Assembly: GCF_012427845.1 (NCBI RefSeq)
Contig: NZ_CP038498.1
Coordinates: 682,001-746,000 of the forward strand
Direction: 5' to 3'
Length of the DNA: 64,000 bases
Source: Pectobacterium punjabense
GTDB lineage: Bacteria; Pseudomonadota; Gammaproteobacteria; Enterobacterales; Enterobacteriaceae
This document shows, piece by piece, positions 21,865 to 35,257 of this stretch. Within the stretch, counting starts at the first letter, position 1. Each line of letters opens with the position of its first letter. The notes under the pieces are model-generated. The model was not told where the DNA came from. It did no database searches and worked only from the letters and a program-made list of their open reading frames with translations. A program made the position numbers and the translations under genes.

Positions 21865-22033
21865 CTCATAATTAAAGCTGCAAATGCACCTCGCCTTCCG
21901 GCAAGGTCTCACTTACAACATTAATGAAGCTGTTTCATCAAGAATCAAGCTTTTCATCAAGGTTGCCCAGTAACCGGATGCGGAACGCATCGTAATGACG
22001 ATTAGCTGGCGGAAAAGTTACTCCCCTTTGCCT
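21832..22033 (-). promoter_or_regulatory. yybP-ykoY family Mn2+/pH riboswitch in the alx leader
   Basis: On the minus strand the leader contains GGGGAGTAAC (near 22026-22017), AGACCTTGCC and GCGAGGTGCA (near 21905-21883). These are the conserved blocks of the yybP-ykoY motif, known in E. coli as the pH-responsive element of alx and shown to bind manganese. A terminator hairpin GGCCAGC...GTTGGCC with a T-run (21864-21832) follows as the expression platform. This identification rests on motif recall; a covariance-model scan was not possible. Confidence 0.88.
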
Positions 22034-22038
22034 GACAG

Positions 22039-22067
22039 AAGATAGGTGAAAAGATGATCTTGGTCAA
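22039..22067 (-). promoter_or_regulatory. Sigma70 promoter of the alx leader
   Basis: On the minus strand TTGACC (22067-22062), a 17-base spacer and TATCTT (22044-22039). Transcription would begin near 22032, just before the riboswitch. Confidence 0.75.
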
Positions 22068-22082
22068 ATAATTATCACCATC

Positions 22083-23081
22083 TTACTCTGCACTTCCCGG
22101 CGCTGCGGCATCGGCTGGAAATACGACACCTGTTTGGCGGCGAATTTCTGTCAGCAGCCCAGCGACGGTACGTGAGCGCGCCAATTCCGCATGGTTAATA
22201 TCGCCGTCGTTCACCAACGCGGCAAAGATGTCGGCTTCGTACAGCATGCTGTTGATATGCTGCGGCTGGCTGAGATCCAACTGCTTGCCTTCACGCGGGA
22301 TGAATTTCACGTTATGGCATTCGGAAACTTTTTCAATCACCAGCGAGCCGTCTTCCCCCTGAATTTCACTGGGGATGGCGGAGTGGCTGACTTTGGAATG
22401 AATGATGGTTACATCGAAGTCGCCGTAATTCAGGGTAATGCTGCCATGTGCATCCACGCCGCTTTCCAACAATGTTGCGCTGGCCTGCGTGGTACACGGT
22501 TCTCCCCACAGTGCCACGGCGAAGGCCAGACAGTAGTAGCCGATATCCATAATGGAACCGTTGGAAAACGCCGGATTGAACGTATTTGGGTTCTCGCCTG
22601 CCAGATAGCGCGGGTAGCGTGAGGAATACTGGCAGTAATTCAGCACCACTTTACGCAGCCGGCCGACTTTTGGCAGCGCCTGCTGGATCACGCTAAAATT
22701 GGGCAGGCTGGCGGTTTTGAACGCTTCAAAGAGCACGACCTGATTTTCTCTGGCACAGGCGATCATCTGTTCGACTTCATAGCGGTTGGAAGCCAGCGGT
22801 TTTTCACAGATGACATGCTTGCCGTGGCTCAGGAAGAGCAGAGCCTGCTCGCAATGCAGTGAGTTAGGGCTTGCCAGATACACGGCGTCGATAAGATCGG
22901 ATTTCGCCATGGCGTCCAGTGAATCAAAGCGCGTATCCACCATATAATCAGCTTGAAACGGCTGCGCTTTTTCTGCCGTGCGTGAATAGATGGCGGTAAG
23001 CTTCAGTTTGCCGGTTTCATGGGCGGCATCAACAAACTGACGGGTGATCCAACTGGTTCCTACAATAGCGAAGCGAATCAT
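22083..23081 (-). CDS. ygjR: Gfo/Idh/MocA-family oxidoreductase YgjR
   Basis: 332-aa predicted NAD(P)-dependent oxidoreductase, strongly similar to E. coli YgjR. It has an N-terminal Rossmann fold (FAIVGTSWITRQFVDAAHE) and the family motif HVICEKPLASN with the conserved EKP lysine. The substrate is unknown. I chose the ATG at 23081 because similarity begins at MIRFAIVGT; the longer frame adds 24 unsupported residues. It lies upstream of alx, which has its own promoter. Confidence 0.92.
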   Translation of the reverse strand: MIRFAIVGTSWITRQFVDAAHETGKLKLTAIYSRTAEKAQPFQADYMVDTRFDSLDAMAKSDLIDAVYLASPNSLHCEQALLFLSHGKHVICEKPLASNRYEVEQMIACARENQVVLFEAFKTASLPNFSVIQQALPKVGRLRKVVLNYCQYSSRYPRYLAGENPNTFNPAFSNGSIMDIGYYCLAFAVALWGEPCTTQASATLLESGVDAHGSITLNYGDFDVTIIHSKVSHSAIPSEIQGEDGSLVIEKVSECHNVKFIPREGKQLDLSQPQHINSMLYEADIFAALVNDGDINHAELARSRTVAGLLTEIRRQTGVVFPADAAAPGSAE

Positions 23082-23241
23082 AAATGTTTGGTATCCTGAG
23101 GCATCGGTGATGAATAGGCAGATTATCACGGTGAAATGACAAGGCAACGTCAATCATTTCCTTTTCTGGCAGAGAAAAGCATTTACTGATGGGCTATTTT
23201 AAGGGATAAACAGCGCAAATTTTATGATGTAGGAGAGGCTA

Positions 23242-24381
23242 ATGAGCCAACTCGAATTGGAAACGTGCAACCTGACGTTGGTGCGTTACCCTCAGGTCGC
23301 TGAAAACTCGGCGCTACAGGCGTGGGATGCCGCAGATGAATATCTGCTGCGTGAGCTGGCCAGCATGGAGATCGCGCCGGGGCCGCGCCTGATTTTCAAT
23401 GATACGTTTGGTGCGCTGGCCTGCGGCTTGCAGGCGCAATCACCTGTCAGTATCAGTGACTCTTATCTCAGCCAACTGGCGACGCGACATAATCTGGAAC
23501 TGAACGGTTATGATGCCGATGCGGTAACGCTGTTGGATAGCATGGCGGAGCTACCCGATGCGCCTGCGCTGGTGGTGATGAAGATACCCAAAACGATCGC
23601 GCTGCTGGAACACCAGTTGAGAATGTTGCGTAAGGTCGTCACGCCGCAAACGCGTATTATTGCCGGGGCGAAGGCGCGGGATATTCATACCTCTACGCTG
23701 CAATTGTTTGAGCGTGTGATGGGGCCGACGAAAACCTCGCTGGCCTGGAAAAAGGCACGTCTGGTTCACTGTGAGTGGGCGGAACTAAAAGTCAGTGAGC
23801 AGTCACTTACTACTGAGTGGGAGCTGGATGGTTACGGCTATCGTATTCAAAACCACGCTAACGTGTATTCTCGTAATGGGTTGGATATCGGCGCACGTTT
23901 CTTTATGCAGCATTTGCCGGAACAGATAGATGGCAAGATCGTCGATCTCGGCTGTGGCAACGGTGTCATTGGGCTGGCCGCGCTGAAAGCCAACCCGGAG
24001 GCTACCGTCGGATTCTTTGACGAATCCTACATGGCGGTGGCCTCAAGCCAGATGAACGTTGAGGTTAACTGTCCGCAGGATATCGAGCGCTGTAGCTTCA
24101 CGGTGAACAACGGATTGTCCCGCGTTAGGCGCGATACGTTGCAGGCGGTGCTGTGTAACCCGCCGTTCCACCAGCAGCAGGCGGTGACGGACGAAATCGC
24201 TTGGCAGATGTTTATGGATGCCCGTCGTTGCCTTCAGGTTGGTGGTGAACTACGTATTGTGGGCAATCGCCATCTGGATTACTTCCACAAGCTGAAGCGC
24301 CTGTTCGGTAACTGTGAAACCATTGCCAGCAACACCAAGTTTGCCGTGCTGCGTGCGGTTAAAACGGGCTCGTCCCGCTAA
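23242..24381 (+). CDS. rlmG: 23S rRNA (guanine-N2) methyltransferase RlmG
   Basis: 379-aa SAM-dependent methyltransferase that modifies G1835 of 23S rRNA (E. coli numbering). The C-terminal catalytic domain shows the SAM-binding [12 protein letters not shown] and the catalytic CNPPFH motif; the N-terminal half is the duplicated inactive domain. It is collinear with E. coli RlmG (378 aa). AGGAG precedes the ATG. It is convergent with fadH, only 15 bp apart. Confidence 0.96.
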   Translation: MSQLELETCNLTLVRYPQVAENSALQAWDAADEYLLRELASMEIAPGPRLIFNDTFGALACGLQAQSPVSISDSYLSQLATRHNLELNGYDADAVTLLDSMAELPDAPALVVMKIPKTIALLEHQLRMLRKVVTPQTRIIAGAKARDIHTSTLQLFERVMGPTKTSLAWKKARLVHCEWAELKVSEQSLTTEWELDGYGYRIQNHANVYSRNGLDIGARFFMQHLPEQIDGKIVDLGCGNGVIGLAALKANPEATVGFFDESYMAVASSQMNVEVNCPQDIERCSFTVNNGLSRVRRDTLQAVLCNPPFHQQQAVTDEIAWQMFMDARRCLQVGGELRIVGNRHLDYFHKLKRLFGNCETIASNTKFAVLRAVKTGSSR

Positions 24382-24396
24382 GCCACCTTGCCTAAA

Positions 24397-26499
<2,103 letters not shown>

Positions 26500-26666
26500 C
26501 TAGCGGTAATTGAGTGAGTTGTGAAATTTATGTTTGTTTATTGTGAGTGAAGTCATTGCTAATCGTAGGGAGAAGCGCGAGTCAGCAAGGGATCGCGTGC
26601 CGGAGTGTTTGTTGTCAGGGGCGTGTGACATTATAATCCGCGGGTTTATTGGGCAAAGGTATCGTT

Positions 26667-26963
26667 ATGCGGGTGGAAGAGTTGGAATATCGGCTGGATA
26701 GCGCGCTTCGGGCGTTAGAGCAAAGCGTTCAGCGTCAGCAGCAGACGTGGCGACAGGAACATCACTCCCTTCATCAGCAACTGCTTCAGGCGAGAGAGCG
26801 TGACGCTTACCTTTGCACGCAGATTGAAAGGCTCTCTGCGCAGTTGAGCTCGATGGATAGCTCACCGGAGCGAAATCCGCTGATTCAGAAAATGAAAGTC
26901 ATTCATGCCCATCTTGATGTGTTGGCACAAGAGGCCACTGCCTTTAGGCGCTCGCTGCGATAA
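26667..26963 (+). CDS. Hypothetical small coiled-coil protein
   Basis: 98-aa charged protein with no family I recognise. Heptad-like segments (VEELEYRLDSALRALEQSVQ; LLQARERDAYLCTQIERLSAQL) predict coiled coils. There is no signal peptide or membrane segment. The ATG at 26667 follows AAAGG at normal spacing. It stands alone, with 215 bp to the fadH start and 296 bp to spy. It is probably real given the ribosome-binding site and helical composition, but the function is unknown. Confidence 0.6.
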   Translation: MRVEELEYRLDSALRALEQSVQRQQQTWRQEHHSLHQQLLQARERDAYLCTQIERLSAQLSSMDSSPERNPLIQKMKVIHAHLDVLAQEATAFRRSLR

Positions 26964-27259
26964 TTTCACGGCTGGTATTTTTCAGCGATTACCCGTGGTG
27001 CTGTAAAAAAGCATCAAGGGTAGAGTAGCAAAGCCGTGTCGCGGTGTTAACACAGGTTTTATTAACACAAGGTTTGATTAACGCAATGCTTCCGCTTTCT
27101 TACACAATTCCTCCTCATTCTCCACAATTGCCGCAAATGTGGAGCTGACACTTGCAGAGATTTACCCTTGTTCTAATTAACTGAAGGTGTCGAGCCTATA
27201 CTTTCTCTCGTAGCACGGCACTCGCCGTCGATAAGTTAATTCAGAGAGAGGAATAGAAT
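26964..27259. other. Region upstream of spy
   Basis: 296 bp without a gene. Just before spy there is AGATTTACCCTTGTTCTA, which loosely resembles a CpxR/BaeR-type site, and GAGAGAGGAATAGAAT, a good ribosome-binding site. Envelope-stress control of spy by BaeR and CpxR is known in E. coli; the site here is tentative. Confidence 0.45.
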
Positions 27260-27748
27260 ATGCGTAAACTCACTGCAATGCTGGTTGCTTCTTCTTTGGC
27301 ATTGGGCGCGGCAGGCCTCGCGCATGCTAATGACGCACCGAAAGGCCCGGCATCAGAACACAAGATGATGATGAAAGAGGGTCGTGAGCACCGTGGCATG
27401 ATGGGGCCGGATGCGATGTTTAAGGAGCTGAATTTAACGGAAGCGCAGAAGCAGCAAATTAAAGACATCATGAAAGATTCACGCGAGAAAATGCATAAAG
27501 CGATGCAGGACGATCGTCGTGAGATGCATAGCCTGGTCGCATCAGAGACTTTTGATGCCGCAAAAGCGCAGGCGCAATTGGATAAAGCTGACGCCGCACA
27601 CAAGGCCAGAATGCTTAATGGACTGGAAACCAAAAACAAAATTTACAACGTTCTGACGCCAGAGCAGAAGAAACAGTACAACGACAGCTTTGAAAAGCGA
27701 CTGACTCAACCGCAAAAACCTGATGGCAAGCCAACGCCTGCGGAATAA
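27260..27748 (+). CDS. spy: Periplasmic chaperone Spy
   Basis: 162-aa ATP-independent periplasmic chaperone of the Spy/CpxP family. The signal peptide (MRKLTAMLVASSLALGAAGLAHA) is cleaved near residue 23. Both LTxxQ-type motifs are visible (LNLTEAQKQQIKDIM and LTPEQKKQYN). It matches E. coli Spy along its length, with a Met/His-rich N-terminus. It is normally induced by BaeSR and CpxAR when proteins misfold or after tannin, copper or zinc stress. Confidence 0.95.
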   Translation: MRKLTAMLVASSLALGAAGLAHANDAPKGPASEHKMMMKEGREHRGMMGPDAMFKELNLTEAQKQQIKDIMKDSREKMHKAMQDDRREMHSLVASETFDAAKAQAQLDKADAAHKARMLNGLETKNKIYNVLTPEQKKQYNDSFEKRLTQPQKPDGKPTPAE

Positions 27749-27766
27749 CGCATTATTTATCAGACC

Positions 27767-27921
27767 GTTGACAAAGCTATTTGCCGAATGAAAACGGGCG
27801 TAACGGAATAGAAGAGTAAAGCGTTTGCGCCATGGATGGCGCAAGCCGAGCGCACAAGGACGTGTTTACAGCGTCTTTACGATCTATCCGTTACCCCCGC
27901 TCTGCGGACTTTGTCAGCAAC
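27767..27921. repeat. 155-bp inverted-repeat element (MITE-like) after spy
   Basis: The ends GTTGACAAAG and CTTTGTCAGCAAC are inverted repeats. Inside are further paired arms: CGTAACGGA-TAG with CTATCCGTTAC, AGTAAAG with CTTTAC, and a central GCGCCAT/ATGGCGC. The whole could fold as one long imperfect hairpin. There is no coding capacity. Only one copy is in this window, so its repeat status is inferred from structure. Confidence 0.65.
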
Positions 27922-27967
27922 CTCATTATTCATGAGTCCGCGCTAGACCTGAAATAAATGAGCCAAG

Positions 27968-28022
27968 ACCACCGGACTGATGGGCTGCCAACAAGCAGTA
28001 CATCAGCCCGGTGGTTTTTTTA
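27968..28022 (+). terminator. Strong terminator downstream of spy and the 155-bp element
   Basis: Long stem ACCACCGG-A-CTGATG / CATCAG-C-CCGGTGGT with a T-run of more than six bases. It lies 220 bp after the spy stop, so the transcript probably includes the inverted-repeat element. Confidence 0.85.
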
Positions 28023-28122
28023 TTTTTTCCCTTAAGCATCGTGCTGAGTAGGGAAATGATTAATGCTATTCTCCCGTAGATGAAGCGGGTGGACTTATTG
28101 GGTAGCGGGCGGCAAAGGGCAG

Positions 28123-29592
28123 ATGAATAACGATTTGATGTTGAAAACTAAAAAGTTCATGCCGTTTTTATTTCTGACCACCCTAATCGTGAGCTGTATG
28201 GGATTTCGATTTCGCGTGCTGGATGAGTTATCGCTGTTTTGGCCCGCGAATATTTTAGTTTTTTGTCTCATGGTTAGCTTCAGGGTCAGAAAAGGGACGA
28301 TAAAAGCTAAAACGCTCTCTATCTGCATGGGGTTTTTAGTGAGTTATGCAGCGATGCTGTTAGCGGCGTTACTGATGGACAATAACTCACCGTTAAAAAC
28401 CAAGGTGCTATTGTGCTTGTGTAATATGGTTTTTGTCGTGACGGCCTGGTGCGCCTTTTGCCTGATGTGTCGGTTTACCGGAAAGTGGTCCACATTTGAA
28501 AAATTCAGCAAATATTACGTCTATATTATTTTCGCTTCGACGTTTTTAGGCGCCTTCTCATCCGGTGTGGCATATGGCTTTTACGCCTATGTCTACGATA
28601 CGGGCAACCGCTATGACGAGTTTATGGACTGGTTCAGTGAGCAACTGGGCACCGGCATTATCCTCGCGTTCTTTTTCCTGCGGGGTAAAGACATTCTGCG
28701 GGTGCTGCGGAATATTCCGCTATGTCCTAAGCACGTCAGAGACAATGTTTTTCCTTTCCTGGTCTTTATTATTTTCCTCTTGGTTAGCCTATTTTTTTTG
28801 GATGCCAGCCTGATTACGCTGTCCGTTATTCCGCTCACGCTGTGTGCGTTCAACTACTCTTTCCCGGTGATGTCGTTACTCTGTGCGATAACGGGGGTAA
28901 TACTAAATTATCTCTATATTAATCAAGTCGGTATCCTCATTAATTCAAACTCTGAAGCGTACATTAATTCGTTTCTCACCACGGCGCGGCTGAATATTGC
29001 GATGTTAATTATGGCGATGTTAAGCGTCTCTCATTTTGTCTCGATGAACCGGCGACTGATTAAAATCATCGAAAGCAATAGCCTGAAGGATGCGCTGACC
29101 AATACCTTCAATCGCCGCGCTTTCCTCAGCATGCTGAACGGAAGGCAGGGTATGTTGATGAATAAGAAAAAGCGCCAATTAACGCTGCTATTTCTGGATA
29201 TCGATTATTTTAAGCAGGTCAACGATACCTATGGGCACGCCAGCGGTGATGAATTGATCGCCAGCTTTGCCCGTATGCTGAGCGCAAATATTCGCCCGAG
29301 CGACATTCTTTGCCGCTGGGGCGGAGAAGAGTTTGTGATTGCGGCTTATGATCTCACGGTTGAGCAGTCTGAGGCCATGGCCGAAGTGCTACGGCGTCTT
29401 ACGGAATTAACTCCGCTTACGCTGTCCGATGGCCGGGCAATCCATTTTACGACCAGCATTGGCGTTGCCATTTTTTCCCAGTATGAAGGCGGCAATATTT
29501 ACGATCTGATCGGTCTGGCAGACGAGCAGTTGTATAAGGCGAAGGCGCAGGGACGTAACCGCGTTTGCATACGCCTGGCCGAGGGAGTCTGA
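28123..29592 (+). CDS. Membrane-bound diguanylate cyclase (MASE-type sensor plus GGDEF)
   Basis: 489-aa predicted enzyme that makes cyclic di-GMP. The first 310 residues or so contain eight or more hydrophobic helices resembling a MASE1-type sensor. The C-terminal GGDEF domain has an intact active site, GGEEF at residues 400-404, and an inhibitory I-site RPSD at 391-394, so product inhibition is likely. AAGGGCAG precedes the ATG. The signal it senses cannot be read from the sequence. It lies alone between spy and a DUF305 gene. Confidence 0.9.
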   Translation: MNNDLMLKTKKFMPFLFLTTLIVSCMGFRFRVLDELSLFWPANILVFCLMVSFRVRKGTIKAKTLSICMGFLVSYAAMLLAALLMDNNSPLKTKVLLCLCNMVFVVTAWCAFCLMCRFTGKWSTFEKFSKYYVYIIFASTFLGAFSSGVAYGFYAYVYDTGNRYDEFMDWFSEQLGTGIILAFFFLRGKDILRVLRNIPLCPKHVRDNVFPFLVFIIFLLVSLFFLDASLITLSVIPLTLCAFNYSFPVMSLLCAITGVILNYLYINQVGILINSNSEAYINSFLTTARLNIAMLIMAMLSVSHFVSMNRRLIKIIESNSLKDALTNTFNRRAFLSMLNGRQGMLMNKKKRQLTLLFLDIDYFKQVNDTYGHASGDELIASFARMLSANIRPSDILCRWGGEEFVIAAYDLTVEQSEAMAEVLRRLTELTPLTLSDGRAIHFTTSIGVAIFSQYEGGNIYDLIGLADEQLYKAKAQGRNRVCIRLAEGV

Positions 29593-29664
29593 ATCTTTTC
29601 TTGACCTTCCCCTTACAGGAACGTCTACCCTCAAAAAAGTACTGTGACTGATTGAGAGGTGGTG

Positions 29665-30027
29665 ATGAAGCGTGTCCATTTTTTATTAACGGCGACCTTG
29701 CTGGTTCCGTTTTTCTCGCTGGCGGCCGACAGCGCCCATAGCGGCCATGGTGCAACGAACAATGTGTCGTCCTCCCAGCAGGCGTATGCGAAAGGGATGG
29801 ATGCGATGCATACTGAGATGATGGAAGGCATGCAGTCCAGCGATCCTGATATTGCCTTTGCTAAGGGGATGATTGCGCACCACCGCGGCGCGATTGATAT
29901 GGCAAAAACGGAGCTGCAATACGGTAAAGACCCGGAATTGCGCAAGCTGGCGGAAGCGATTATCAAAGCCCAGCAGCCGGAGATCGACCAAATGGAAGCC
30001 TGGCTGAAGAAGCAAGGCAAGCCTTAA
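29665..30027 (+). CDS. DUF305 periplasmic Met/His-rich protein
   Basis: 120-aa exported protein with a signal peptide (KRVHFLLTATLLVPFFSLAA) and a four-helix DUF305 domain, with HTEMMEGM, GMIAHHRGAIDMA and QQPEIDQMEAWL as the family core. Members such as CopM bind copper or silver through Met and His. The ATG at 29665 follows GAGGTGG; two upstream GTG codons are less likely. It follows the cyclase by 72 bp. Confidence 0.88.
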   Translation: MKRVHFLLTATLLVPFFSLAADSAHSGHGATNNVSSSQQAYAKGMDAMHTEMMEGMQSSDPDIAFAKGMIAHHRGAIDMAKTELQYGKDPELRKLAEAIIKAQQPEIDQMEAWLKKQGKP

Positions 30028-30152
30028 TCAGGCACTATCCATTCGTGTCCGAACCACGCTACCGATGTGTCGAGTTGCCAGATCGGTAGCGCTATCCATC
30101 TGCTAATTTTTGAGCAGAGCCTGAGAGGTTTTTAGCTAATTAGACGAAATTT

Positions 30153-30168
30153 AGTGACAGTTTTCACA
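30153..30168 (+). promoter_or_regulatory. CRP site of the PTS-antiterminator operon
   Basis: AGTGA-cagttt-TCACA matches TGTGA-N6-TCACA at 9 of 10 positions. Its centre is about 61 bp before the likely transcript start near the first RAT, the class I distance also seen at the two other units of this regulon. The -10 element (around 30205-30210) is weak. Confidence 0.75.
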
Positions 30169-30222
30169 GAATAAAACGGAGAGATAGCTTTCTTAGCATT
30201 AACTTGTTAGAAAGCAGGCAAA

Positions 30223-32335
<2,113 letters not shown>

Positions 32336-32423
32336 CACGCGAATGGCATGACGAATGACAGGCGACAAAGTGTGGAGGCTGTCATCGGGTATCAATACGC
32401 AGGGAGGGCGGCAGTCAACGAAC

Positions 32424-32451
32424 AAGGGAATGGCGGATTGGCCATTCCCTT
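32424..32451 (+). other. Intercistronic hairpin between the PTS and antiterminator genes
   Basis: Perfect 11-bp stem AAGGGAATGGC/GCCATTCCCTT with a 6-base loop and no T-run. It probably sets relative mRNA stability rather than terminating. No RAT is seen here. Confidence 0.6.
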
Positions 32452-32477
32452 GGCGGCACAACCATACGGGCGTAGTG

Positions 32478-33314
32478 ATGAAAATAATAAGAATATTAAG
32501 CAATAATGCGGTATTGGCAGTGACTGATAAGGGGGAAGAATGCGTCGCACTGGGGCGGGGTATTGGATTTGGCAAAAAGGATGGTGACAGCGTAAATGAA
32601 GATCGAATAGACAGTCGATTTCTCAAAACCAGTAATGGGCTGAATGCGTTCTTCGCTGAAATACTGGCTGATATTCCGCCTGTTTATCTGAGTATTACCG
32701 AGAAAATTATTATGCTTGCGCGGGAAGTGCTAGATATCAAATTACAGGACACGCTGTTTTTGGCATTGAATGATCATATTAATTTTTCGGTAAAACGTCA
32801 TAATGAAGGGATCAAAATAAATAACCAGTTACTCTGGGAAGTTAAGCTTTTCTATCCGCGAGAGTTTTCAGTCGGATTAAGAGCGCTTGATATTATTGAA
32901 GAAAAATTGCAAGTGCGTTTGCCAGAAGATGAAGCAGGTTTTATTGCTTTCCATTTGGCGAATGCAGCAAACAATAGCAATATGGAAAGCACGATGCAAA
33001 GTGCTACCCTTATTAAGGATATTTTGACGATTGTAAAATATGACCTTAATATTAACTATGATGAAAATGCGATTGATTATCAGCGTTTTATCACGCATTT
33101 AAAGTTTTTTTCATTGCGTTTATTCAATCGAACACCTGTGAGCCATGCTGATGATAGCATTTATGACGGTATCAAAGAGTTAATGCAAGTGGCTTATGCT
33201 TGTGCAATGCGCATTTTTTATTATGTCGAGAAGCATTATGAATATAAATTAACGACAGATGAAATCATGTTTTTAACGATTCACATTAATCGTCTTAGTC
33301 ATCATCCTAAATAA
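32478..33314 (+). CDS. BglG-family transcriptional antiterminator
   Basis: 278-aa RNA-binding antiterminator. The N-terminal CAT domain (MKIIRILSNNAVLAVTDKG, ALGRGIGFGKKDGD) binds the RAT; two PRD domains follow, with conserved His (LNDHINFSVKRH; IAFHLANA; LTIHINRL). PTS-dependent phosphorylation of these His would control its activity. I chose the ATG at 32478 because CAT-domain similarity begins there. Its expected targets are the three RATs at 30223, 33407 and 43189. Base composition is notably AT-rich in the second half, unlike the neighbouring PTS gene. Confidence 0.93.
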   Translation: MKIIRILSNNAVLAVTDKGEECVALGRGIGFGKKDGDSVNEDRIDSRFLKTSNGLNAFFAEILADIPPVYLSITEKIIMLAREVLDIKLQDTLFLALNDHINFSVKRHNEGIKINNQLLWEVKLFYPREFSVGLRALDIIEEKLQVRLPEDEAGFIAFHLANAANNSNMESTMQSATLIKDILTIVKYDLNINYDENAIDYQRFITHLKFFSLRLFNRTPVSHADDSIYDGIKELMQVAYACAMRIFYYVEKHYEYKLTTDEIMFLTIHINRLSHHPK

Positions 33315-33333
33315 ATTGATCTGAATTTTTCAG

Positions 33334-33394
33334 GTGATGTTGCTCACGTTTCTAAATTGTAAAAATTGAAATGATGATCTTAGCTAATTATACT
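33334..33394 (+). promoter_or_regulatory. CRP site and promoter of the porin-sulfatase operon
   Basis: GGTGA-tgttgc-TCACG (33334-33349) matches the CRP consensus at 8 of 10. A TATACT -10 lies at 33389-33394, putting the start near 33401, about 60 bp from the CRP centre (class I) and 6 bp before the RAT. Confidence 0.72.
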
Positions 33395-33406
33395 TATTTC
33401 TAATTA

Positions 33407-33483
33407 GGACGTAACTGATTAAATTCAGGCGAAACCTGTCTTGTTAGATGAGTTTTTTCATCTGGCTGGATAGGTTTTTTTTT
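33407..33483 (+). terminator. BglG-type RAT and terminator 2, upstream of the porin gene
   Basis: The RAT at 33407-33437 begins GGACGTAACTGA and ends TTCAGGCGAAACCT. Terminator arm AACCTGTC (33433) pairs imperfectly with GGATAGGTT (33468-33476), with an internal AGATGAG...CATCT hairpin and about ten T. The RAT overlaps the terminator stem as at the other two sites. Confidence 0.87.
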
Positions 33484-33598
33484 GCCTAATAAAAATGGGG
33501 GAATGGAAAACATACAGACTACTTGAAGGATAACAAGTTAGAAAATGACTACTTCGCCACACCAGGGATATATCACGGTGATGTTTACTCTGTGATAA

Positions 33599-35245
<1,647 letters not shown>

Positions 35246-35257
35246 TGAGGAATAACT

